Notes: a model not told the origin generated them from the sequence alone. 64,000 bases of DNA from Terfezia claveryi (GCA_015179025.1 WHUX01000087.1:62001-126000); one strand, 5' to 3'; shown: positions 33,785-47,656, counted from the first letter of the stretch. Made by a program: numbers and translations.

Positions 33785-36700
33785 ATGTACCGAAAACCGT
33801 TCCGAACTCCTTTCGCGAAGGCGAATAAACGTGGTCTTGATGAAGAGAATAAAGGGGCCGGTTCGGATGCTTCTGGGACAGAATTCCCCCTAAAGAAGAA
33901 ATTTAAGCAAGAGCATGGTAGAGGGGAAGATGAAAGGGGCATTGAACGGACGGCACCCTTGAGCCAGTCAACTATGCGGCCATTGTTGAGCCTGAAAAGC
34001 AAAGGTGCAGGCCAAAAATTGTCACAGAAAGTGGAGCAGTCGGATACCGGAACTGATTTGTATTTCAACGTGTTATGGAGGAAATATACCACAAGGAAGT
34101 ATGTACGAGACGAATTCACAGATAATGAAATGATCAGCTATGCTAAGATGTGATTGTGATGTTTAGGCACAAAACCTTTGATGGTGATGGTGTTCTCGTC
34201 ATTGCCGGGGGTTATGCTATTTTACAAGACCTTAGTGGAAAAGAGTAAATTATCCATGAGTTCGTGTGAAAGTACCAGAATTACTAATTTGAACGACATC
34301 CAGCTTGGGCAAGACAATGTGGAGCAAGCCGCTCCACCCTGGAGACCATCTCTCACTCAGTGGGAAGGAGGTTGAGATAGACTCTGTGCTGAGCAGGACA
34401 GATTACCTGGCTGGGAGGCCATTTTTGAGAAACAGCACCACTACCTCGATGGCAATTCCAACAAACAGTAATTCCACATCTACTTTACCCCCAGTATCAA
34501 AGAAGCAATTCAAGGTTCCTTTGTTTAGCTCGAGGCCTTCCGTTCCTCAAAAGCCCAAATCATCCAAAAACCCTACTCCACGGTACGATCCTGACGCACT
34601 CAATGCCTTAGTCATGCCACGCCTACCACCCAGCTCTATCCCTTCAGGCAAGCGTCTTGTCGATGTCGTTGTTGATCCGTTCATTGGCCAACACCTACGA
34701 CATCACCAGCGTGAAGGTGTGAAATTCCTATACGAGGCTGTTATGGGTCTCAGAGCTCCAGGATGCCAGGGGGCTATTCTAGCAGATGAAATGGGTTTGG
34801 GAAAGACACTCCAGATAATAGCACTCCTATGGACATTGATGAAGCAGAATCCTATATACGATCCAGGAAGCGTTGGGGGAATGGGTGGGAGGCCAGTGGT
34901 GAAGAAAGCGCTTGTTGTGTGTCCTGTGACATTGATCAACAATTGGAGGAAGGAGTTTCGGAAATGGCTTGGTATTGAGAGGATAGGTGTATTGGTTGTA
35001 GGAGATAAAACCAACGTGAAGGATTTCACAGCTGGAAAGGCGTATAATGTAATGGTGAGTCATTCCAATTACAACTTTCACGCCGAATGCTCCATCTCAC
35101 TAATGTGTATTTAGATAGTTGGCTATGAGCGGGTGAGTTATATTCCTTGTAGTCGTGCCTAGTTCGTGCTTATCAATTAGTTGCAAAAAATTCAAAACGA
35201 TCTGAGGAAAGCGGAGATCGACATCGTCATTGCTGATGAAGGTATGGCTAGCGAGTTCTATCGTTCCAAGGTTTCTGACAGTCGTGAATAAAGGTCACCG
35301 CCTTAAGAGTGAGAAGAATAAGGCTGCTCAAGCGATTCGAAACCTGAAAACCAGGAGAAGGGTAATTCTCAGCGGGACTCCTCTTCAAAATGATCTTCAT
35401 GAGTTTTTTATTATGGTAGACTTCGTAAATCCGGGATTATTAGACACATATGCAACCTTCAGGCGCACTTTCGAGGCTCCGATTGTTAAAGGTCAACAGC
35501 CGGAGGCTACCTCAGAAGATATAGAAAAGGGAGAGGCAAGAGGGGATGAGGTAGTATCTTTGTTTGTCTTTCTATGAACGCTTTCAGCTAAAAACACTCA
35601 CAGCTGGCCTCGATAACCAAAATGATTGTCCTTCGACGTACAGCGGAGCTCCTGTCGAAATATCTTCCTCCAAAAAGTAGGTATCTTGTAGTATCTATCA
35701 TAAAAAAGAAAACTACTTACTTCCTCCAACAGTCGAGTATGTTATCTTTTGCAGACCGACGACCCTACAGCTCGATGTATACAAGGGGATCCTGGATGCT
35801 CCTGCTTTCAACACCTGTTTAGGAAATCCCCAATCGTCACTACAGCTTATCACTTTGCTAAAGAAAGTCTGTAATTCTCCTGCCCTGCTGGGCAAGAAAA
35901 GTAATGATGAGGGCGGTTCAAAGGTATGATGTTCTTTTTATTTGTTTATAGCAAAAACTAAACTCCTTTAGACCGACTTCGAGTCGTTATTTCCCCTCAT
36001 CAAATCAAGTATATTAAAGAACTTGACTTTTTCTGCGAGTGGAAAACTACGTGTTTTGGAGCGAATGCTAGTTACTCTGCGGGAAACTACCGACGAAAAG
36101 ATTGTGCTTGTATCGAACTACACTAGCACCTTAGACCTGCTCCAGAACATGCTCAATGGGAAGAGATACTCCTTTCTCAGACTCGACGGCTCTACCCCGG
36201 GAGTTAAACGACAAGATCTCGTAGATAAATTTAATAGAGTGAACTCTGAAGCTGCATGTATGAGCCCCTCTCTATCTCGCAATTCTTATATTAACTTTCC
36301 GGAACAAGTCGCATTTCTTTTGTCCGCAAAATCCGGGGGCGCAGGAATCAATTTGATTGGAGCATCACGCCTTGTTTTGTTCGATTTGGCTTGGAATCCT
36401 GCGATCGACTACCAAGCAATGGCAAGAATACACAGGGATGGCCAACGCAGAGAGGTTAAAATATACAGGATGATAACGTGAGTAGAAACATGTGGTGTCT
36501 CGATATGGATACTAAATTGGGCCAACAAATAGCACAGGGTGTATCGATGAGAAAATATATCAGAGGCAGTTAAGCAAGCAGTGGTAAGGATTATCATCCA
36601 GAAGGAAATTTTTCTTTTTTCTTTATACACTGTTGCATGACTCAGGGTAATTGAAACTCCTAGCTAATCTTGTGTAGCTTGGCGAACTCTATCATGGATC

Positions 36701-37781
36701 AAAAGTCGCCAATCTCCTGTTTCTCCTTGGCTGAGCTTAGGGATCTGTTTACGTTAGATGAAAGTACAGGCTGCCAAACACATGACCTTCTAGGCTGCGA
36801 ATGTGGTGGGGAGGGAGGAACTAGTGGCCTAAAAGATGGTGGCGGTAGTGGAGCGCCGGATTGTCCCGAAGCTGCCGAGGAAGAAAAGGCAAAAGTCGAA
36901 GTTGATAGCGAGAGCGAGACGGATAACTTGCCGGATTTGCTCCCGGGACTTATGAAAGCCAGCCAAGTGGACATGTCAAAGATTGAAGAGGTATGATTCC
37001 CTCCATGTATCATAGGTCGTTTCGGTCTGAGTTGCCGGCCGTGGAGACGTTAGAATGCTTTTTGCTTTTGTGTTACCATCCGGGCAAATTGCCAGTTGGT
37101 AATTTCGCAACTGCAACCGCAACTGCAATAATACATATACCCCTGCTCAATATACTCATATCGGAACCCACCGATATGCATGCACTCCCTTCATTACACA
37201 ATGTATACCCCACGCTCTCACCTCACCTATGTACCGAATTGCTATCTTGCGTTCATAAGCATCTATTCCCCTCATTCCATATCCGTGGTTTCCTTTCAAG
37301 GCATTGAGTTGATTGTATCCCTTATTGCCACCTCCCCCAGATCCGCACCACGTCTTCGATTCTGAATCCCATGCATGCAATTTAAAGGTGTGCTGAAAAC
37401 TAATTGTCTGGTTACACCATGAGCATGGTCCTCGGACATGGATAGGAGTTCCAAAAATCGCGTCCAAATATGCAGAGGGCCAAGAAGGAGCAACTAAGTA
37501 TGCTCATGGAATATGATCATATTGCGGCGAGTGCACTTTTGCGGACAGGGAATGCCTTGGCCGGCAGAAATATTGAGAAATTGAGTTTCGGAGATGCTGA
37601 GAGTGGGGATGACGATGACGTAGAGGAAACCAAAACTTCGGGCCTGGAGATGGAAAATGGCAGTGGCGGGGGAAACGTCGACCGAGACGATGGGCCATTT
37701 CTTGCAGACGAAGTTCTCGCCTCGGTGATTTATAAGCAAGGAGGTGGGATGGTGAGCTATGTTTTTCAAAAGTTTGACTAG
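33785..37781 (+). CDS. RDH54: Rad54-family DNA translocase Rdh54/Tid1
   Basis: This Swi2/Snf2 ATPase acts with Rad51/Dmc1 in homologous recombination and removes Rad51 from duplex DNA. Thirteen exons give 955 aa: 33785-34098, 34167-34244, 34304-35054, 35115-35132, 35181-35241, 35294-35550, 35604-35676, 35733-35923, 35972-36257, 36309-36477, 36533-36583, 36678-36990 and 37476-37781. Motif I is ADEMGLGKT (Lys near 298), then VCPVTLINNWRKEF, DEGHRLKS (the motif II box, split by an intron), ILSGTPLQNDL, MIVLRRT, VSNYTSTLDLL, RLDGST and SGGAGINLIGASRLVL. The motif VI region has NPAIDYQAMARIHRDGQ. The C-terminus HDLLGCECGG and MVSYVFQKF resemble fungal Rdh54. Exon 4 is only 18 nt. Intron 9 (51 bp) has no in-frame stop. 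The last intron is 485 bp, far longer than the rest. An upstream in-frame ATG (33611) lies in the neighbouring transposon end. Confidence 0.93.
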
Positions 37782-40607
37782 GTAAGTTGACTAGGATAAT
37801 GAATATGGGGAGGTTGACAAAGAATCAATATATACCAAAGAATAGAAGGAGACTGGGGCCCGGGGAAAAGAACAGGAAAAGGGAAAAAAAAAAGTACCAA
37901 AATACCACCCGGTACTGTACCGGATTGAAGTTTGCATGCATGTAGATACATAAAAGGCTGCTATTCCTAGGCTCATCAATATAACTAATACCAGGAGCAA
38001 TTTATCAATATATGGAGTTGGACGTGCATGCATACATACATACAACTTCTGCCGATCGTGCGAGGCTGGTATCATAGAAACCCGGTTACTATGGGCCTTA
38101 GTATGCATGCTAGGCTTACCCTTGGGTGAACTAGTTTGACGGGCACCGGCCCTGGCGAACAACGTTGGAATACCTTGCCAAGAGTAACTTGGGTATAATT
38201 TATCCGTTCTGGTGTGTTTCACGAACATTCCTTTTTGTTTTAATAGGTAAGGGTAGGGCTAAGCGGGGTGCACAGCAAGGACAAGGGATCGGATTACTTA
38301 AATAATTAGACCCGTTTATAACTAGGCCATATGAATGATGGGCCGAAGCTTGGTATTAGGGAAGTACCGCATACCTATCGTATGATTTTCCGTTATTCTT
38401 TTTTACTGCTTTGTCTGTAAATTCGTGATCACTTGGCTACCGGTAGTCCGGAATTTACCGTAGAAACCTACAGACCCTGCGCATGCATAAACTGATAGGT
38501 TTAATATGCAGCCGGTAATTTCTCCTCGTGCCGAGAATAGAGTAGAGAAAATATGCGTATCATAATCGTAATATATACGTATTAGTTATAAATCGCAATT
38601 ATTCGCTAATATACAGAGATGTACAGTACGAATATGCCACTTCCTGGATATCATGACTTTCTTTGCAAATTATATATAGCTATCCATCGAAAACCTAGAA
38701 TATCGACGTTGAGCACGAGGCCAGAACGGCACCCCTAGGTGTGACGGGGCTGACCGGATCAATGGCATAGAGCGGATCGATTTTTGGAATGAGGGTCATG
38801 GATTGGCCCGGGGGGGGGGGGGGGGGGGGCCGCAAAGATGTGCCGACTGAACCCGAGTTGAGGGTAATCGAGAATATTACTGCAAGATATCATGTAGTGG
38901 CCATTGGCAAGGAGAATTGTATTGGGTGGGTTTTAGTTTCTCGGTAAAGGTAATCTATGAAAACCTAGAACATGTTAAGTATTATCTCGGCCATTGGTCA
39001 TATCGATGAATTCCCTCTCGTAGCTCGGTGCCGCGTGTCGTTCAGCACTACTTTATGCATTACGTGATAGTCCGGTTGGCATATGTCGAGTAAAATGCGG
39101 TACGTTTATCAAAATTACCGGAGGATGAAACTAGCAGAGGGAAAACGGGTTCCATCTACATTGGCAGCTAGTTCTGGCTGCATAAAACTCCACAAAACAG
39201 AAAGAGCAAGCACGAGATGAGTACAAGATATAACTGATGGGCCAACTAGCTAATACAATTGGGGATCCTGAGGTCGTGGTGGTTTTGCCAAACTGCTATT
39301 TTCATCTTTATACCTTTCTGGTTGGCACAGTCTCGTATGTTGACTAGTCTCGTGCCCAGACCCTACTTTAGTTTAATTTCGCTAGATTGGGTAATCAAGC
39401 CGTTGTCGTCAGAAAGGTAAGTTGTGAGGCATGCATAAAGATATCCCCACATCAGGCCTGGCATTAAATATGCAAACATAACTCTTGTGTTTGAAGTGCC
39501 TTCTTGCATTGTTTCGCATTTTGTCGGTCTCACCCGAGTGCTGAAACCTAAGCTCTGAGATGATTACTTGATTGGGGAATTGATCCCTCTTTCTTTATTG
39601 GTGGGGCCGAGGCTTTTCTTCAGGTGAAGGGGTAAATACTCCGTAGCATTAACCACAATATGAGTGTTCAGACTTGAAATTGTGTCATGAAAACTAAGTA
39701 CTTGGTCATGCAAAATTTTTTCTGTATTTGTCAACATAAAGAGGCATTCGATAAGGAGGCACCTTTAAACGTACGGTGACTGGAATAATCTAGTAGACGT
39801 TGCATTTACATGTCCACTTATATCTGATTGAATATATCCCATTTGGCCCACCTACTGCACCACTTCTCATAGCTCGTCCAAGTATCTCAAAGCATCCGAA
39901 TTCTATTCGGTGCTAGGGTAAATCTGTGTCCATATCTGCCGAATATTCATGGGGGCCCTTAAGTCCGAACATCCCTGCCCATTCATTCCGCTAATTCCAA
40001 CCCCAAATCCACGGACCATCCCAGCCAGCATTACAGAATTTCGCTGTAAGTGCTCGTACACTAACTTCATCAAACACATTAAGCCCCAAAAGATGGGTGA
40101 GGGGGGGATGTAGTTCATACCTCAGCACAGCACAGCCAAGCAATACACAAGACACGATTTCACCCACCAACGACATAGTACACAAGAAGAAAAAGAAATG
40201 ATAAGAAAATTAAAAGAAGAGAACAAATCAATATATGTAGCTCCCTGGTGTAGAAGCACCAAGATAAAAGAAATAGATAAAAAAAAAAGAAAAATAAAAA
40301 AAAAGGAAAGCATATCACACACAAAAAGAGGCCCCTGACACGTAAAAAAAAAAAAGCCCCAAAAACTCCCTGAATGTACGATTCATTTTCCAGGCGCGGT
40401 ATGTCAAGAGGGGTAGGTAGCTAATAATAATACTCAAGTGAACGGCATAGGAAGGTCCGAGGGCGGCCAGGACGGGCCAGATCTCGCATTTGTCGTTACA
40501 CAAGTGTGAAGTTAGAAAAGTAGCTGTAAGGATAAAGATACAACACCTGGGTGAAGTATGACGAAGTATTGCCATCCAACACGCAGTAGCGTACTTCTAG
40601 GCCCAAT
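37782..40607. other. Convergent intergenic region RDH54 - Zn2Cys6 factor
   Basis: 2.8 kb with no recognisable gene. It contains CATGCATGCATACATACATA tracts (37935-38045), a 20-base G run (38810-38829), AT-rich low-complexity stretches, and A-rich sequence (40180-40360) in what is probably the 3' flank of the minus-strand regulator. Confidence 0.5.
38810..38829. repeat. Poly(G) tract
   Basis: Twenty consecutive G, able in principle to form a G-quadruplex. It is isolated in intergenic sequence. Confidence 0.9.
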
Positions 40608-43135
40608 TTAGATGATATTTGCGATTGCTATCCTAGAAGCCCCCCCTAACGCTGGTGTTGGACTAGGGGTGGGCATATTCGATGGACCATTGGAGCCACC
40701 GATTATGCTCCCTCCATGACTATTTGTCCTTACCATCATGTTCCCTCTTTCCTTCCTGTCAACAAGACCCTGTGCCATCCACTCGATATTTGGCCATCCA
40801 CCCCAGTCTCTCGCTTCTTCTGGTGACAGGGATGGTGATGAGAAGGAGTCTCCATTCACTAGCGGATCTTTACCATCTGTGCCATTTTCCTGCTCTGTTG
40901 AAGTATTGTTGAGGGCTGTTCCGGTTTCACTACCAGCCCAAATCCAAGATGACTCCGACGAGCCTTGTACATCTCCTGAAACAATAGCAAGCACACCTTC
41001 GTCCTCTATGCTTTCTCCCTTGTTTAGCCTTTCGTGAAATAAGTTCAAAAAACCATAAAGATATCGTCCACAAGCAAGATTAACGGCTCGTGCATCTCCA
41101 ATCGTAGTAGAGGCTTGGATACACGTAGCTGCTTCCACAAAGTGTCCCCGATAAATGAGGAATAACGTGCATCTCCAGATATGGGTGCACAGCATAGCTG
41201 TAGCATTTGTAACTAATCCGGTTTGCCAACTCGCTGATGACTGTGAGCCATCAGATGCCTTCCACTGCATAACCCTTTGAAGAAGAGCCACTGTATCCTT
41301 AGCCGCTTGTACACAGGCTTCCATAGCCAGAGAACGAACTTCCGAAGTGCAGGATGTTGAAAGATTATGGCGATGCAGAACTAGCCTGCTATTTTGTAGG
41401 TGGCACATTGGATGTAGATACCGAGGATCCAGGGGAGATGTATGGTTGATTTGGCAGTGAGGTGGAAACGCCACCATGCATGAATTGAAGTAGCTGTCAA
41501 ACATCTGCAAGGTAGCAGGTGAGATAATTGCTGCACTTAGTGATTGTAGCAACGGCCCAATTAATCGAACGACGTGAATTGTAGTCAAAAGAAAATTAGA
41601 TGAGGGGGGCGCCTGCCCTGGAGGCATCATGACCCCACTCTCAGTTATGAAGTGATCGTCCACAGGACATGGCAAGTTGATGTCGCAGTCAGCGTCATCT
41701 ATTAGTAGAACACGACCAAGCTCCACAGATAGCAACCTGTGATTGCAGTTTCATGTTAGAATCCTAACATATTTCCCATGTCAGCGCATTGATAACTCAC
41801 CGATCCCATACGTAAATTCCCCACCATACCCGTCTTCGAACTTCATTTTCTACTACACCCCATGGACCACTCTCCCGGTGTAATCCTATATCCTGAGCGA
41901 TTCGCACCGTTAATCCCAGCCAGGTCCAAGACGCTGACTTGCAATTGATCTCCATTAAGAATATACTGGTCAATAAAGCTGCTCGAGCATGGTCAATTGT
42001 GAACTCATCGTTAAAGAGGTCAGTAAGCATGCGAGATTGTTCTATGAGTTTCCGCCCGTTGTCAGGATATATGCCACGGATCTTTGGGTCAAATGTGTAC
42101 TGTAACCCGCATGCGAAAACTGCAAAAAGGAGTGATCCCCATGAAGGAGGCTCCCCCGATAAATCTCCCTTCTCATAGACTCTCTCATAAACTTCAACGA
42201 ACGATGGCCAGTGAAGGATCGGGATGTAGGAATGAATTGTGGTGTAGTAAGATGATAGGATATGTTCTGCCCATTGTCGATCCGGCAGCTGCGGAAGTGG
42301 AGGGAGGAAGTGTGACTGACGACCTACTTGACGATATGGAGGGGGGGGCTTGAAAACTCCACGGGAATAGTTCCGGATGTGCGCACGGGCGCTTACTGCA
42401 CTCGGAGCAAGCGGTGGAAGTGGCCGCCTTTGAGGAGCAGAATTTATCTCGGGAATAAGTGGAGTAGTATGGTTAGTATCGTTTGAATCGACTTTACTAC
42501 GCAGAGATGTAATTGTGGCCTTGGCTTGAGCTAGTTGTTTCTCCAGGTCCTGGACTTGCCTGCCTTCCCGTTAGATATAAATTACGAAAGAGTCCAATAG
42601 AACTAGCCTCGCAATAGAACCTACTTCATGGAGGACATCCGTCGATTTGTCTCTTTGGTGAATTGACACTTGACGTTTCTCGAGTGGCATTCGGAGCAGC
42701 TCGCCGTATCCGTCGCATCACACTTGACATCAATTCAGCTTCAAGCTCAAAGAAAAGAAAAGCATGGCTTCGGCAACCAACCTTAACCTTCCTTTCTCTG
42801 CATGCATCACACGACGGATCCTTCCTCCTTTGCCTGTAGGCTCTCTTTTGAGCAGTCCCTGATACTTGAGCTACGGTTATATGTTGAACTGATGAAGGAG
42901 GTGATGACATCGCCTGATCCCTTGAAGGTCCTGGGGATACTGAAGCAGAGCTATACTGGGAATACTGTGATTGATTCGGGCTGGGACCTTGATGGAGTGA
43001 TGCAGTAGAGGTCAGTCTTCCAGTAGAGGAGACATTTGGCATGCCCGGATCATAGGGCCCCAGAGAACCTGGAATCGGAAGCTGTGGTGGCTGATGTTGC
43101 TGAAAGGACGGGCGATAGGTGAGTCGGTCGCCCAT
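40608..43135 (-). CDS. Zn2Cys6 transcription factor with fungal-specific regulatory domain
   Basis: Minus-strand exons are 43135-42782, 42722-42625, 42559-41801 and 41736-40608 (779 aa). The DNA-binding binuclear cluster is intact across the first splice, with cysteines at about 109, 112, 119, 127, 130 and 137 (C-x2-C-x6-C-x7-C-x2-C-x6-C). It is followed by [13 protein letters not shown] and a leucine-zipper-like [16 protein letters not shown] for dimerisation. The middle has the fungal-specific transcription factor domain: [82 protein letters not shown] and [10 protein letters not shown]. The N-terminus is Gln/Pro/Ser-rich. The target is not predictable from sequence; no pathway cluster lies around it. 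Start ATG 43135 is chosen because it is the first ATG of the frame. Confidence 0.9.
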
Positions 43136-46100
43136 CTTCGCGATTGATTCGTACAGGACAGCCCAGCAATACAATCACGACTGGAACTGGCCTTAGGAGG
43201 ATGCCAATTGCGGTAGTTTGTCTTGGCCGTCTTCCGCAGCGAGCTCCGCTGTCTTTGGTTGGTGTGTTATTCGCCAACGGAGCGACTTCTGGCGATGAGG
43301 TTGCTGTCCAGTCGTTGGGGCGGGTTGTGGTTGCAGAATGGCACTTATGTGTGGGATCGATGGGCAGCGATAGTACTATTATACTTCAAGGTCTAACAAT
43401 TAAAGGGATCCTGGATATGTAGAGACGAGGCTAGATATGTAGAGAGCACATTGCCAGTGAGCAATTTGGAATAAGCGAAAAGGCAGGTGAGGCTACTGCT
43501 AGAGTACTTGGTGACGGACAAGGTGTAAGACGGAACAACCCCAGTTTTTTGGGCGGCATGATCTTCCAGGATAGATCCTTTTTTTCTAATTGCCCGACAG
43601 TGGGCAGTGGGGGAAGGGGGTGGTGTGGTGATGAGCATGAGGGGGACCTACAAATTCGGGACGAGCGGGAGCTTCAATGGCACTCTGCAGCAGCAGCAGC
43701 AGCAGCAGCAACAGCAGACTACAGTGTTCGGTGCCCACCGGCGGCAGTGACGAAGCGGTGATGAGGGCGAGGGAAAGGATAGAAGGAGGCTCTGATGCCG
43801 GCGATATTAATATTATTATATTATGGTAGACAGCAGGTGAGGCAACCACTCTGCTGGGAACTAAATCTGTCCGGAGATTGGAAAGAAAGGCGAGAAAAGT
43901 ACCGTACTTGCCTGGACTAATGGCATAAACTCCGCTCCGCCTTCAGGCCCTTCTCTGCGTCAACTAACATTCGATTCGAGGAAAGTCTACGCCATCACGA
44001 GCCGGTAGACGAAAGACTCCAGTGAGCGAGTGTATACCCAGCTGCTCTGTGGTGACAGGCAACACACCTAACACACCTGCCTTGTCTCGCACCTTGTCAG
44101 TTCGCCAGCTCCGGAATGCGAGGAGATAATCCAGCTAGGGCATCCACAACCTCGCAGCCGATGTTAGGGGCGGGGGAACAGCCTGATGGATGACTAAGTA
44201 GCCATATGCCCCCCATCAGGTAAGAGGTTTGGGGCGCACGGCTGCAAATACCTAACCTCCTATGAGGTACATCTGGGTAGGTACGTGTACATCCCAAAGC
44301 TCTCGCCGTAAAGAAACTTTGACATTCTGGCTGCAACGCCGTGTATGCTTAAACAGAACCTGCAGCAGACTGAGATCCATTGTACCCAATCATACTAGCG
44401 TAGCCGTTTCGGTGTTTCGGTACTTGGTAAAATCTGACCACCCACTCGGTCCCCTGTCAACCGCGGAGCTGAATAACGAAGCAATCGGATATACCGGTAC
44501 CCATGAAGAAGTATGTATCTATTTATGTACGGAGATTAGTTAGTAACTTCTATGTAGGTACATATGTAGTAGGTCTGTACCGTCTGTATAAATAGCGATA
44601 CTGTGATTGGGCCGCTTTAACCATTCTTTTAAGCCCTACATTGAACTCTTAGTACCAAGTATAACCTTTGCTTGTTTTATCCCTATATGTACCGCGAAGC
44701 CCATAAAATCTGTAACGCCATGTGGCATTTTGAATATGAAAAAGCACTGGCCTCTAGAGACTCGACTATGGTCCAAGTACCTTTTAAGCACTTGTGCCCT
44801 AACCGGAGTATGAAAAGGACAGCAAATTGAGGGTTGAGGTAACGTATCCCAAGCTCAATAAGTTTTTGAGATCTACTTATCGTGACATGATCTAATCCAT
44901 GTCTGGCAGCATACCAATATATTGTTTTAGGCCAACACATATATAGAGCCAATGCACATCCGTAGCCCAGCCATGGGATCTTCAAACACAGGTTGTCGAG
45001 GACTAGACTAGATACGTGGGGCACAAAAGCAGCCATGCCTTCTCATACTTGTCTGTGTTGCATCCACTACAACTATGTAGAATGAGTGACAGCAAGATCC
45101 TGCCTTCAGCAGCAACCAGACCACCGAGTATGTACCTTGTAAAATTTTTAAGGTAAGTACGGCTTAAATACCCTAATCATCTTATTGGGAGCCGGATCAG
45201 TTTCCATTTCCAACGATGCTAGAAAGAACTGGATGGATTTCAAAGTTCCCGCAGCATATGGCACCCAAATCACTTTTTGGCGTAATCGTGAAAAGTATTA
45301 GGATCGTCAATATGATTGTAGGTCTATGTATATTGTTGATCACAAGCAAACGGGACGGTTCAGGGCGTTTTTTATTGTAATTGTGAAGATTGTAGGGTTC
45401 TCTGCATGTACTTAAAAGAAGTATCATCTCACGGTACACGCCGAACCAGTCCTGCTTGTTCTGTTCAGGTTTAGAGTATCCGAGGTTTGACAATTGGGCA
45501 AAAATTGCGATTTCGTCTGGGTATAGAGTAAATATGTCTACCTAGATTTCCCCCCCCTTCCCCGGAAGTATCCGAGTTCGTAAACGGCTCCCTGATTGGC
45601 GAATGAACTACTGACGGGCTCGGTTGACAGGGAATAACAGCCGTGCTTCGGCACATTCCGCTCGGACCACATACCCTCAACATCCAACTTGCATAGAGTA
45701 AACAACATCTGCATAGGTTGTACAAACACAGGCCGTGACAGCCCTGTAAAATCCCATTCAGCCGGTCATCCCAACATTAGCGCGGGAGGAATGCATGTCG
45801 GCAATGGATAACGAGAGATCCCCGTCCCGCAAACCTCATACCAATTGTAAAGCAATGATGACAATCAATTAATTCTCCCTGGGATTCAGCAAAATTTCCT
45901 CTCTGGAAAAACACCTAGGTACAGGACCCATGCTACCTACCAAAGGAGGAGCCAGGATGTTTTTCAAGGCTGGTTGTTCAGAGGGAATCGATCCCGTTGG
46001 TTGGAGCACAACACCTCCCTAATTCACCTCGGTTAGCCTCAGCCGATGTCATATTATTGGTACCTAGCTGCAATTATGGACCAGGAACCACAACGTTAAC

Positions 46101-47656
46101 GGAAGTACAGTCAGTGTATGAATTATATACGAGCACGAATAGTTCGAGTCTACTGGAAGTGCGGCATGCTCAGGAGGATGTGGCCTGACGTCGATAGCCT
46201 CGGATCGATATCTTCCAAACCAGAGAACTTTACTCGATAAAGCAGAAATATTTCGTAGCAATATATATTTAATATCCCGCAAGTCTCCACACTGCACATG
46301 TGCAAAGTAGCGCCTTTGCCTTGTCAATCAAATAAGTACCAAATGAAATGCCCCCGCATTGTGCCATTTTTGGTGTTTACAAAGGAAGCAACGTGCTTCT
46401 CATCCTTGTTCTCCCGGTTCATTCGTTTTCGGTCCCAGAAGGAAACTATTGAAAGAGGTAATCTTGTCACAATTTAAGATCTCGACTTTCCTCATCATCC
46501 ACTAAAGAGAGTACATTTATCCATGAAATATGAGTCTCTCCACAACTTTAGCTACTTCCACCTTTATCTTTGAGCCACTTAACAATTCTTAGAGATTGTT
46601 CCGATGGCATTAGAGGTCTAGGGTTCTAAAAGACATAAGTAAAAATCTTTATCTATCCTCAGGCCATCTATGAGTACATACAGAATTTTGTAGGATTTAA
46701 GTATGTAGTCTGGTGGGCCTCGGCCTCTCATAGCAAGATACGTACCGCCGCCAACAGTGCATAAGAGAGTTGGAGATCCTTGTACGGCGTGATAGATATT
46801 ACAGCAGAGATCTGATACCAACTGGTCCCGTTTCTATGAACGAGTAAAGCTTCAAACCTAGTATTAGATCATTAACTTGATCCTAGAGGTATATAATAAA
46901 TGTGGGGGTTGCGAAGTATGTGCGGAATTTTGATAGAGGAGGTATTACATAGCTGATTATGAACAACTTAAAGGGAGTACCTAGTAGCCATGCAGATGAA
47001 CTCGGAAAGAAATTGTAACCTTTAATTACTTAAGCGTAACACGTGACAAGAGATTAGTCTATATTTGTCAAGCTTTCTTGTTTAGGAAATACGACTAACT
47101 ACTCAATTAAGCTAGTTAAAGTCGGAGACACGGAACAACTGTTTTGCCGGAGCCAGTGTAACGTCGACGTCTCCATCATTCCTATTGCTCTTGCCTCAGG
47201 CAAATTCGTAATCGCCTTCTCGGGCTTTCTCAGCGCCACATACACAGTCATCTCAATACGAGGCTACTTGATGTTTGACAAAGCAGACTACGGACGAGGT
47301 ATCGCTATAAGAATGTGGTGATATTATGGAAGGTGGTGGAACATGAAATATATTTCTTCTATACCCAATCACATGCACATTAAATCTCCCCGGCACTATG
47401 TAAGGGTGGATTAGAAATCAAATTTTATGGCAAAGGATAGAAGACAGGAGTACTTTGTTCGTATGATTCATATGTTTGGGGATACACATATATGGGCCTC
47501 TCAGTAACAATGTTGGAATATTATCCAGAAAGTATCCTATAGCTATCTTCACTATCTATAGTCAATGCAACACTATCAAACCTATATCCCCCCTTATCAT
47601 CACACATAAGTATCTGTTCATATACAAATTCTATTTATTCCCAAGCCTATTGAAAG
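43136..47656. other. Long intergenic region upstream of the Zn2Cys6 factor and the Hsp20 gene
   Basis: 4.5 kb with no gene I can identify. Near the regulator it holds a CAG-rich microsatellite (43688-43717). The middle is AT-rich and motif-poor. A stretch at about 47100-47325 has coding-like composition (see findings). The last 300 bp probably hold the Hsp20 promoter. Confidence 0.45.
43688..43717. repeat. (CAG)n microsatellite
   Basis: Eight CAG units followed by CAACAGCAG, about 550 bp upstream of the regulator's start codon. It is probably in promoter or leader sequence. Confidence 0.9.

Noticed and set aside
40315..40575. 86-codon minus-strand frame just downstream of the Zn2Cys6 factor stop
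   Set aside because: No family similarity that I recognise; it is in A-rich 3' flanking sequence and is more likely untranslated.
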